Assembly: GCA_001465935.1 (NCBI GenBank)
Contig: LNKV01000003.1
Span: 1,370,363-1,434,362, forward strand
Source: Clarireedia homoeocarpa
Lineage: Eukaryota > Ascomycota > Leotiomycetes > Helotiales > Rutstroemiaceae
Direction: 5' to 3'
Length of the DNA: 64,000 nucleotides
In this document: in pieces, positions 22,785 through 32,522 of the stretch
Layout: the number at the start of each line of letters is the position of its first letter
Numbering within the stretch: the stretch's first letter is position 1
Program-made: the position numbers and the translations under genes
Notes under the pieces: generated by a model
Database searches by the model: none
The model's input: only the letters and a program-made list of their open reading frames with translations
Told to the model about the DNA's origin: nothing

Positions 22785-24454
22785 ATGGCATCTCAACACG
22801 CAGATATCATTGCTTCTATCATATCCCGTCCTCCCCAGTACTGGCTTCAATCCGTGGAACGCGCCCTCAAATCAATTAGCAATGCTGACATAGATCAATT
22901 TTCTCATGACATAGACATCGCCATGAATCTCGCAATGGAAAAACAAGCACGTGTAGCTGGGATTCTCAAACGCGGTCTTATTCTCGACTCAGTTAAAAAC
23001 CCGAAAGCTTTCAATCTCATGCACCACCGCCTTCTCGCTCGCCTCTTCAAAAAACATGTCAGTGTTCTCTTGCCTTTGTTTCCTGGCAGCCGAAAAAAAG
23101 CTGACATCTCTTGTCCGAATAGCCTACTCTCTGCGATCGCTTGTGCGCAAAAGCAAAAAACGCCGCGTATAACCCTGGATTTAGGGCCGATCTAGCGATG
23201 TTCAGAGATGTTGAGAAGCATAAGGACCGCATTGAGGAATATGTGGAAAATGCATGTCGGCTTGATGAGGCTGTCGCTCGTGACACTGGACCGTCCAACA
23301 CACAACCGAACGGCGCAACCACTCCATCTGCCATGATGCAAGGAACCAAGCATTTTAATTGTGCAGCAGCTGAGACTTTGGACGGAACTGTTACACGAAG
23401 TCGCAGAAAGCTATCCTCTGATATTTTAAATCTTCCAGGAAAAGTAACACAGTCCGATCCGCCCTCAAACAATAATATTTCATCTCATTCACCCAGTCAT
23501 CAGACAACATGCAGATCGGACGAGCCATATATCGGCACATACATGTCCAAAGGAAAACCAATCACCTCTCTAGACCTCTATGGCATTTCTGAATCCTCAA
23601 AACTCCCCATACATACGCTGGATCAGGAAATGGATAAGCATCTTGGCACCAGGTACCAGACTCGAAGCGTATCTAGCAAAGTGCCTAGCAAAGATACAGA
23701 TACAGAGTTCCATAGAATGCGGCTGGAGTTTAATAGTGGTAAGTTCTTTGCTGAAACCAATGATAGTGACACAATTTGTTGACACCGATAATCTTGCAGT
23801 GGATGAAACTTTTAGCAAAAGGAAAAGGAAGGAGGGAGGTTCTGCTGCTGAAGGGTTGGAAAGTGGTGATGATGGTGAGTGCTTTATGCAAGCTGACGAT
23901 GGTTATAAGATTATGGTTGACGTAGTGATGCCGCAGATAATTATAATGTCACAACAAGCTCTCCAAGCAATGCGGATGAAAACGATGTCAAAGATAGAGC
24001 CGACGAACTTGATGACGAAGAGGAACATTTTACGCTCCGTGAAACCATCGAAGGTATGGAATACATCGCCGAACACCCCTGGATCTGCGGCCATACCCTA
24101 GTGCATCATTTTTGGGATGAGTATAAGGTTTTCCAGGAATATATCGAAGAGGCACATGCGATTGAAAGAGAAAATGAGAGACAGGAGCTAATAGAGACGA
24201 GAGGAAGGAAAGTGGAGAGTAGAGAAGAAAGTATTAGAGAGGGTTTGATTGCAAGTAGGTACAAAATTCAACGCGAGAGTGAGGCCGGGAATGAAAGACA
24301 GTCTGAAAAATGGACTGGGAGAGCACCGGCAAGAACGACGGCTGGAGTGATGAAGCTGAGGGCCCAGAAGCGGAGACAGGAAGGAGCGGAGGCCAAGACG
24401 CAGAAGAATGATCAGAATAGAAAGAGAGATCCAGTGACTGGCAGATGGCTCTGA
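22785..24454 (+). CDS. Hypothetical protein, 493 aa
   Basis: Four exons, 22785..23057, 23123..23738, 23800..23874 and 23937..24454, join in frame through introns of 65, 61 and 62 nt with GTCAGT, GTAAGT and GTGAGT donors. The N-terminal ~135 residues are predicted helical (starts MASQHADIIASIISRPP). A Ser/Thr/Asn-rich disordered centre contains a basic KRKRKEGG stretch. The C-terminal part has an EHPWICGHTLVHHFWDEY block, then a long highly charged Arg/Glu/Lys region that looks like a coiled coil, ending DPVTGRWL. I do not recognise a domain. The basic patches could direct it to the nucleus, but that is inference. The consistent reading of four exons is the main support that it is real. Confidence 0.65.
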
Positions 24455-24924
24455 ATGAAGGATGTGGGTTTGGAATCGGCTACTGGTGGAGTAAAGACGG
24501 CTTTTCTCTTTACTAAGATTAGGCGGACATTGTGTAAAGCTATCTAAGTATATAACATTGGAAAGAAAAGAATTCCGTTTAAATAATACTCAAATTGTCC
24601 CGACACCTTCCAGAATTTGCATCTCATTCCCAATTACTAAGTCATTGAGGCACACCGGGTTAGTAATGTGTTTTTGCTGTGCTGCCGCTGTGGTATACTT
24701 TCTACTCGGTGGTATACTGCATCCTAGTATACAGTAACCATTGGCCTATTTCAGACTTTTCAACCCAGCCGCCAGGTAGGTACCAATTACATCGTCAGTG
24801 TATTTAGCAGAGTCTGTACAATTCTTACAGACTAAGGAAGGGCAGCTCATTCTATACAAGTACTCGGATGGGCATCCAACTCACTTCCGAGTACCGAGAC
24901 TATGGGTGGATGATATATCTATTG
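24455..24924. other. Intergenic, AT-rich
   Basis: The 3' flank of the 493-aa gene, leading into a possible LTR. No gene recognised. Confidence 0.4.
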
Positions 24925-25237
24925 TGTTGAAGTCGCAGCCTAATAAGAGTGTTGAGGGTACAGCAGGTTGACTGATAGAATAGTGCCTGTAAGGATCGAA
25001 ATGGATTTAGTAATATTAAAGCAAACTGTGTTTGTACTTGATGACTGAACTGAACTGACTGAGCTATCTACAGTGGGAAGAACCTGGCCTTATATAGGCA
25101 TTTCCCAGGCTAGTGGCTAGCTTGATCCGTAAATTGCCCCTATATGGTTCCATGAACCCATAAACTTCGTTCCGATGTTCCCCTAGGTCTGGTCCTATAT
25201 AGGCCCTACCACTAAATCCGTACCAGTGGCTCCAACA
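24925..25237. mobile_element. Possible solo LTR (copia-like ends)
   Basis: A 313-bp segment begins TGTTGAAGTCGCAGCC and ends GGCTCCAACA, so its ends are TGTTG...CAACA with inverted similarity over about ten bases (two G/A-type mismatches). The length and ends fit a Ty1/copia long terminal repeat. The flanking 5-bp sequences (TATTG and GGGAG) do not match, and no gag/pol sequence is visible nearby. It contains TATA-like sequence near 25091. Confidence 0.4.
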
Positions 25238-25310
25238 GGGAGGCTTTGCTCGGCAGCACAGGTTCTCAATATCATCTCAGTCTAAGGACGGGAAACATCG
25301 ATACTAAGTG

Positions 25311-26330
25311 TTAGGTGAATGTAGTCGAGTTCGAACTGCTGGAAAATCCATCACTGAATAGCTTCCCATTTTTGTCCTTCAGGCAAGCACATATATGGTT
25401 TGTACAGCTGATACTGATCTTGAGTTGATCACTGCAATAGTCTCCTGGACAATATTTCCACGTGGTGCATGCAGTTTTTGGTTTTGGTGGTGGAGGAGGA
25501 TGAGGAGGAGGAGAGGGAGGGCTCTCGACGGGATTGACTAATGATTTTGTCGAAGTTGGCGGCGGAGGAGACTCAACGGGTTTAGTTGATTGTTGGCCAG
25601 TGGAGGAAGATGAAGATGATTTATCCGAACTCTCCGATGGTTGGCTTGCTGATGTTTGGGGATGGTGTTGTAGAAGGGGTTCCGGAAGTTGGTGAGAAAG
25701 CGGAAGACACACATGATGAAGCAGATGGTGAGCTCAGTCTCTCAGTCAGGATTGGGGCTAATGGTGGGTTAAATTGGCTTGTGGTGGCAGAATTGGAGGG
25801 AATCGCGCTTGAAGTCTGTTTACCAGACGAAAGATCAGAAAAGTCTTGGACGGTATATGAGACGCTGAAGTTACTGATAGAGATATATCGGCCGTGGAAG
25901 GAAAAGATACTATGTTGCTAGCCCCGGGGGAAATAGAAATTTGAGATGAGCCACTGCTGAACAATGAAGATGTGGTCTGAGTTTCTGATATTACCGAAAC
26001 GGAAGAACAAAAAGAACTGAAGACTGAAGTCTTCAAAATGCTGCTTTGAAAAAAGGTAGAGGAACTTTGCGCGGATACACTTGGTGCCGTATCCGCCACT
26101 GAAGATCTACTGGGGTATGATGCAGATAATGTGCTTTTGGATGATGACTATGATCAAGACGCAGTTGAGCTCTTATCATTTCTTGAGTTATCAGGGAACG
26201 ATTCTTGTGGTGGATAGATATCTAGAGCCAACCAGTTTGGGACTTTGATACCTTTCGGGACAGGGAAAACAAGGTGACAAGCATTATCAAGGACACCATT
26301 CACAACGTCACTAGCAACGTTAAAAATAGC
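25311..26330 (-). pseudogene. Degenerate Ser/Thr/Pro-rich protein gene
   Basis: Minus-strand frames read through a long Ser/Thr-rich region, then a poly-Pro stretch (PPSPPPHPPPPPKPKT), then a Cys-rich C-terminus (CTTWKYCPGDYCSDQ and ICACLKDKNGK). This layout resembles a secreted or wall-associated fungal protein with a glycosylated linker. The upstream part encodes CHLVFPVPKGIKVPNWLALD. It is broken: two in-frame stops near 26148-26156, frame changes near 25860 and 25690, and a TIR-like repeat abutting the 5' side at 26338. Some frame changes could be hidden introns. The original function cannot be named. No complete gene is present. Confidence 0.45.
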
Positions 26331-26337
26331 ACCCATA

Positions 26338-26404
26338 TGTAAAACCAAATATAAGCCCAAATTGTCACTTCTCTAGAAGTGGCGTCACTTTTGGAGTTTT
26401 CACA
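26338..26404 (+). repeat. Palindromic TIR-like dispersed repeat, copy D
   Basis: A 67-bp sequence beginning TGTAAAACCAAATATAAGCC and ending GGAGTTTTCACA, with the core GTCACTTCTCTAGAAGTGG then CGTCACTTTT. It is nearly identical to copy E at 56615 and inverted relative to copy A at 4495. TA precedes it. It sits at the broken 5' side of the Ser/Thr/Pro-rich pseudogene. Confidence 0.85.
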
Positions 26405-27063
26405 CTATAAGAACACCATGATGAACTTTGGGGAGTGGCTCTCAATCTTTCTTAGGAATAGTAACCTTGACGAAGGGAATTTTGATGTGTATTTCTATCA
26501 GCCACAAATTCAATCGACGCAAGGCCATCAGCAAAGACACGTGAATAGCGGTACGATCACTGATATGAAAGTTGATGTAGAGACAACGGCAGCGCCGCTG
26601 AGTGATTCCTGAGTATCACTGGGAGAAGTTGAGACTTTCATGTTGACGGAAGAATCTTCGATGTCGTAGCAGGTAGGAAGACTGTGATAGTCTAAACAGT
26701 TAGCTTATTAAGTGCTTGTCGATATAGCAAGGGTTACACTATAATATGGTGAAGCCACTTGGAATCACACACAAGGCAAATTCATGAGTGGGACAATACT
26801 TGTCCACAAGAGATCTCATATCGTGCGAGAGCATACGTAGCGACTAAGGATGAAGAACAACCTTCCCTCCTAGTAGTATTGCGAAAAGCGTAAAAATTAA
26901 AAGCGACCAAATTCGAAGTTCATAAGTCGAGAAATTTCGATGCCGAGCCTAGAAGTTGTAGTCAGAGTGGTAGGCGACGTATCCGAACTAGCGCGTTTCC
27001 CTTGCTTGGTATTTTCCTTAGCTGCTGCAGGTCCCAATAGCCAACCCTGCGATTTCAGTCAAC
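26405..27063. other. Intergenic
   Basis: Upstream of the DUF7924-type gene. Short open frames only; the part next to copy D may be leftover DNA of the interrupted Ser/Thr/Pro-rich gene. Nothing else supported. Confidence 0.4.
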
Positions 27064-28793
27064 ATGGCCAGTTATTCAGCAACTCTAGCCGCTCAGCAGA
27101 GACGGCATATGCCACCCCAGACGAGGAAAAGTATGTTGTCGCAGTCTTGCCATACTGCACCATCATTCTGACTTTCGCAGCGCGCCGTAGTGATCACGTA
27201 CGAGCAATTGAGGAGAGATCCAAATCCCGGACTGATATCGGGCAGCAAACTCGGTACGCATTAAAGAGAAAGGTATGTATGCGCTAATTGTGTCGTCGTT
27301 GATCATCTAACATGGAAAAGAATCTACCGAATCCTGGACGGAAGCGCACTCGAGACCCTCAGAGCCCAACATCCAGCGAGCGCCCTAGAAAGCGTTTACA
27401 GACTCAAACTCCTTCCCAAACGAAACCTATCGAGCAGATCGGGACGCGAAAGCAACCTCTAGAGGACGAAGTCTCATCCTCCTACACTTCTCTTGAGCAG
27501 CCCTCAGAACGAGCTCGAACAGTTTGGAATTCAATCAGCGACTTTCGGGTTGACTTCTGGAGAGAGAACAGAAACTGGCCGACTGAGGAACAAGAGAAAA
27601 CAATAGACCGATTTCGAGATAGTATACAACATGCGCTCGCAAGACAGAGATCAAATTCTTCTCTACACCGCAAGCGTTCGGATACCAGCATAAACACTGA
27701 AACAGTTCACACACGAACACCAAGTGACCAACAGCCGCGGGAACAGAAGAATGCTCCATACAGACATCCGCGATATGAGGGTCAACTCCAGGAGCGTGGT
27801 AGCTTTGTGGACGACCATGATGATGGTATCACCATTCAGAGCAAGGAGCTTTTGGCAAAGCTGCTGAAAACGACTCGAAAGCCACCTAATAATGCCCTTT
27901 TTTCAGACGAAATTTTGTTCAAGAAGACCTGTAAGAGCCTCAGGGGCGAGAATGAGACGAAGGTGATTCTCCGGATTGCGGAACTTATCTTTCCTTCAGC
28001 TGAGATATTGGCGAATTGCGGGGCGAAACACCTGGAAATTCTCAGAGAGACTACCAACACGGGCTGGATCAACGCTATTCCTTTTTACGGACCTCGTCCT
28101 CAACCAGACTTCGGCCTTGGGTTCAAAAGAGAAGCATTTACTCGGGAACGGCTTCAAAAACTGCAACCATTTATCGGCAACGAACTCGAAGACTGTTCCT
28201 ATATTGCGGCAACGTACAATATGTATCTTCCGTTTTTCACGAGTGAAGTGAAGTGCGGAGCATCTGCGCTCGACGTCGCCGATCGCCAAAATCTTCACAG
28301 TCAAACCGTTGCATTACGCAATAAAGTAGAACTATTCCGACTTGTCGGTCGACTAAATGAGCTTCACCGAGAAGTCAACGGCTTTTCAATCTCTCATAGT
28401 GACGAGTACGTCAGAATCTGGGCACATTACGTCATTGTCCAAGGAGAAGGTTTCACATTTCATCGACATTCAATTGCTAAGTTTGATATTTCACCAACAG
28501 CTGAGGGTGATCAAAGGTGGAAAGCCTGGACTTTTGTCATGAACGTCTTCGATCTTTGGGTTCCTGATCATTTCAAGAAACTTTGCTCTGTTATCGACAT
28601 GTTACCAGCTGACTTGAACTTTGATGTCTCTGAGCTGGATCAAGAAGTGACCTCTTCACATTCTGGATTATCTCAACGGTTCGATGATTACAACTTAGTC
28701 GAAGAACAAGTCGTACCCGACAGTCACTCCAGTATTCAGCAGATCACCCCAGCCACAACAATCAGCAATCCCAAGAAGAAAAAGACGAAGTAA
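27064..28793 (+). CDS. DUF7924-type protein with PD-(D/E)XK nuclease-like signature
   Basis: Encodes a 543-residue fungal protein. Exons are 27064..27130, 27181..27272 and 27321..28793; the two short introns (50 and 48 nt) have GTATGT donors, TGAC/TAAC branch sites and CGCAG/AAAAG acceptors. Exon 3 alone is open from an ATG at 27312, but splicing gives a better N-terminus (MASYSATLAAQQRRHMPPQ). The first ~160 residues are basic and disordered (GRKRTRDPQ, RPRKRLQ), nuclear-signal-like. The C-terminal half has QPDFGLGF (Asp316), TSEVKCGASALDVADRQN (Glu362, Lys364, Gln376), VELFRLVGRLNELHREVNGF and SISHSDEYVRIWAHY. This order fits a PD...(D/E)XK...Q nuclease-fold core, and the block matches the fungal DUF7924 family as I know it. 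Catalysis has not been shown. A basic PKKKKTK tail ends the protein. Confidence 0.8.
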
Positions 28794-29310
28794 CGAATTA
28801 CGCATGCCTCCCCTTTTTTCGAATTCAGCGGAACTTCACGAGAGATATCAGGCGTCCGGTCTTAGGGTGGTTGCAGCTGTTTGATATAGCGTGCATTTCA
28901 ATGTGGGTGTTGAGATGCCCGTTTTGACTTGGCTTTAGCGCTGCCTTGATGAGCATGGCACAGTGGCCGATATCGAAGTAGTTGGACAATACTGTCTTTT
29001 ACGGTTCGGACAAGATTTTGGCAATTGAGAAGCAATTGATTTGTCAACAATGATATGATGGATCTTGGAGGGCTTGATTCATTTCCCCGGTGTGCTTAGT
29101 CTCCAGCTTCGTCCTAAGCTTTACCTGCTCCTCCGGGATATCACTATGTGTGCGAAGCCGATGAACACTATTCTTCTTGCAGGGTCGCGCCACGCACGAT
29201 TCTCTATGTAGCGATTAAGACCCTGACTAAAGCACGTGGCTCTGCTTTCTTTAAAGAGACTCATACAGAGACTAATGTCGCATAAGTTAATACCAGTAAA
29301 GGAAAAGATT
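28794..29310. other. Intergenic
   Basis: The 3' flank of the DUF7924-type gene. No gene recognised; it leads into a pseudogene-rich, AT-rich stretch. Confidence 0.4.
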
Positions 29311-29640
29311 CTACTCGCCTAATTGCATCTTTTCTTCTGCGCGTATGACATCGTCCATATACTCCAGGCCTTCTTCTTCATCAGGAACCATCCGCAGTTT
29401 CTTTGAATCGAAGTGAGATTACATATTTGTATGCGCGACGAACATTTCGAATGGAGCGGAATATGTATTCTCCCAATCAGGTAGGCCAACAATATTATAC
29501 TGCTGATCAAAAACTACGTTGTGAGGAAGAATGAGCGGATAAACTTGGGAGCTGAACGTCGATGGAGGTCTTTCTTTGAATGCAGTAGCGATGCGGGACG
29601 GATGGAAAGCTCTTAACTTCGCGCTAAAGCATTTTAAAGA
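29311..29640 (-). pseudogene. Aminoglycoside-phosphotransferase-like (APH) gene fragment
   Basis: On the minus strand one frame reads from about 29640 to a stop at 29311 with a single internal TAA (29419-29421). It contains LILPHNVVFDQQYNIVGLPD followed by WENTYSAPFEMF, matching the catalytic-loop Asn and the DWE metal-binding motif of fungal APH/choline-kinase-like phosphotransferases. The catalytic HxD is not seen intact and the N-lobe is missing. After the stop the same frame continues with an acidic helix (VPDEEEGLEYMDDV). It is a fragment of a decayed gene. The family is common in fungi and its substrates are mostly unknown. Confidence 0.6.
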
Positions 29641-30239
29641 GTTTAGTCATCTTCCTATCCTATGCAGAGATATTTCGAGTTCTTAAACTTCGCGTGAGTA
29701 GTCCAAGAGAGGAAATAGACCATAGGTGAGGAAAATGGTCCCTGAAAGCCGAAGCACTCCTCCTTATAGGCGCATCTGTCGTTGATGTGCCGCTGGAGTT
29801 TAAAAAGCAGCGACCAGGCACTTAACTACCGTCCCTTGCGGGGCTTGTTTAGCGATTGATTAGCGATATGTTCCTTCATGAAGGTTTCGATTATGACTAC
29901 GTCTACAATTTGAAGCTTCTGCAGGCCTAGGAATGAGTTCAGTCTGACCGAATGTCAAACCCGATCAGAAACTATTGTCATTATTTGTAGTTTTACGTCT
30001 AAAGTAGTCATTGTCCATCCATTGCCCATGCAAACTGCCACTGCCCAAAGCGCTGAGTATAGTTGCGCACCCTTAGACACAACAGCGAGTGGATGACGGA
30101 TAGCAGATGGGACAAATTTGATGGCATGAATCCTTGTTCACATCCCTTCCATACTTTCAGCTACCTCCAATAGCTATTTAAGTAGCCTCCTGCCACCATC
30201 GATGCGTCAATACTTGACCTATCGTTGTTCTAGCGGACG
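29641..30239. other. Degenerate AT-rich spacer
   Basis: Probably contains further eroded parts of the APH-like gene, but no frame is readable. No intact gene. Confidence 0.35.
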
Positions 30240-30909
30240 GGTCTAGATTGATCATGCCAGATATCATATTCCGTGTCTCGGAGCCAAGCTCCTCTCCCCA
30301 CCGCTCGAGTCTTAGTTCATGCTGTTCCTTGACTGCTTCCTCAGCTATTCCCGACGCACTTTTTCAGAGCGTAACACCAATCCTCGCTGTTGACGTACTT
30401 GAAGAGCCCTTCAAGAACTGGCCCAAAACAGGGAGCAATGTCGAATTAGGATCTCTTGTTACGGCTTTATGTCACGCCTTGCTAACTCCTGATAATCGTT
30501 CAAGCGTAGGAATTCCCCACCCCCCATAGTATATATACACTGCGAACAGAGCTTAGCATGAATTCTCTAACTTGGACCGTAGCCCACTTACCACTAATCC
30601 AAACGAGAACATGTCTGACGCCTTTGTCACGCCCCTTCCGGTCTGTCCTTCAGGGCTTCGCCACATGGTATATCCTATTGCATAATGTTTCTGACGTGGC
30701 TCTCCACCTTCCGACTTGAAAGCAATACCAAAATTGCCCAAGGTTACATCGCCAACTGTTTTATTGCCCCCCCTATGTCGTAAGTCCAATTAACCAAAAT
30801 ACCATCAAGCTTCACATCAGCCAAAACCGCCTGATCAGTTAGAAGTCTTGCCCGATAAACGGTTCTAGGCCGCGGAGAGTATACCCATGCGAATCCAATC
30901 TTCACCATG
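30240..30909 (-). pseudogene. Protein kinase pseudogene
   Basis: Minus-strand frames encode pieces of a fungal protein kinase C-lobe. ADVKLDGILVNW matches the catalytic loop (normally HxDxKxxNxLVN; the usual His and Asn are changed). GDVTLGNFGIAF corresponds to the DFG segment, with Asp changed to Asn. YTMWRSPEGQTGRGVTKASD then SFGL matches the APE-to-F-helix region. Downstream frames continue with YTMGGGEFLRLNDYQELARR and ERWGEELGSETRNMISGM. A one-base frame change lies near 30780, a TAA follows the DIKP segment near 30452, and another frame change follows. The key residue losses fit G-to-A mutation. It cannot encode an active kinase. Confidence 0.75.
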
Positions 30910-31139
30910 AAGTGAAGATCGCAAGATTTTCTTTCGTTCCGCCAGAGGAAAGCCCGGAGCTTCCTGGATCAAGGCAAGCAGACAGAATAGTGTACTGTAT
31001 GACAGGCAAGACGATGGAGAACCATCGAAGAAGAAACGGGTCGACTAGGAAAGAAAGCACGATGTCAGAAAATGGAGCTGCAGAGAGGAAAAGTAAAAGA
31101 TGGATAGAATAGAATAGAATAGAAAGAAAACCACAAATG

Positions 31140-31173
<34 letters not shown>

Positions 31174-32522
31174 GATGGAAGATAAAAGAGAGAGAGATAG
31201 GTAGTAGAGGAGACAGAAGAGGGAAAGTTGGAGAGATGAGATAACCACGTAGTTAGTTACTTAACAACTATAAATACATTATTCAAACCAAATACTTATA
31301 TTATAAGAGGCAATTAATAGTAGGTAAGGAAGTATTTGATTAGTTATTAGACTTCTTTGTAAACGTAGATATAGATATAAGCTATAGCTATAAACATCCG
31401 AGTACGTATAAGATTCGATTACATACAAACCAGAGCAATAATATTATCAAAGCCAAACCAACGAATAATATGATAGCCACAAGATCGTGAGGGGATGGGG
31501 GAATAGAATGAAGATTAGGGGGGGGGTGAGACAGGAAGTGAGTACCCGAGAAACTAGAGAAGGGTCAGAACAGGAAAAGCAAAGAAGCGAGAAGAAATCC
31601 GACTGAAACTCTAGTCGCATGTGAATATTGAACAACGAACGAATATTCTACCCTTAATCTACTTTATTTGACACAATCATAAACAGAGCCATCACATCAA
31701 AACCAAAATCAAATCACATAACATCAAATCACATCCTATCACAATATCCCCCCCAATCCCAAATCAAGGAAAGCAAGTCATTCTTTTTCATATTTTCATT
31801 CCATTACAAAGCAAAAGTTAAGTAAGGTGGGTGGGTAGGTACGTAAGTAGAGTAGGTAGGGTAGGATAGGTAGGTAGGTTAGTTAGGTTATCAGCAAACA
31901 GCCAATTTCGAAAAGAAAGAAGAAGGGAGACAACAACAAAACAGCCAAGGAAACGCAAGACTAAGTTAGGTAGCAAAAAAAAAAAAGGAAAAATCAAAAA
32001 AAGAGGTCGGGTGCTGTCGAGCTATCATAATAAATACAGAGTAGGTTTTCTTTTCTTGATCCGAAAGGAAGAAAGACAAATAATAAAATTTCCCCATCCA
32101 TCCATTCCGCACAAGATTCTTTTCAGGCTGAGTGAGGTAAAGGACAAATGAAGGCGGAGAAGAAAAGGCAAAGCCCGGAACACTTTCTTTAAAGATGGAG
32201 CAAGTGTTATCCTTTCGGTGAAATTTTCTCTCCATCATTTTTGATACGTTTTCATGTGCAAGCAAGACTCCTTCCGAATGAACACTCTCGTTTTGTTTGG
32301 ATGCAAGCCCCTCATGTATCGGCACAACGAACTGCCTCGCAGAAGCTGATCGCCCTCAATTTGCCCTTCCCAACAATCGTCTCCACGCGCCCGCTTTCGT
32401 CAACTGCCAGTATTAAGGATCAATGATTAAAGAGACATGAATTGAAATTGTAAAGTGTTGTTAGTGTCGTGTCGGTACCATCGTTAAGGCAGGTCCTGTC
32501 GTCGTCCGGCTGGACTGGTCTC
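30910..32522. other. Low-complexity intergenic region downstream of the septin gene
   Basis: Contains a 32-bp A-tract (31140-31171), GAATA repeats just before it, and GTAGGTA-type repeats at about 31830-31890. The part next to 32522 probably includes the septin 3' UTR. No gene recognised. Confidence 0.5.

Noticed and set aside
26941..27287. 115-codon plus-strand frame upstream of the DUF7924-type gene as a separate gene
   Set aside because: The region is better explained by two short exons and two introns of the downstream gene in another frame, with good donor, branch and acceptor sites.
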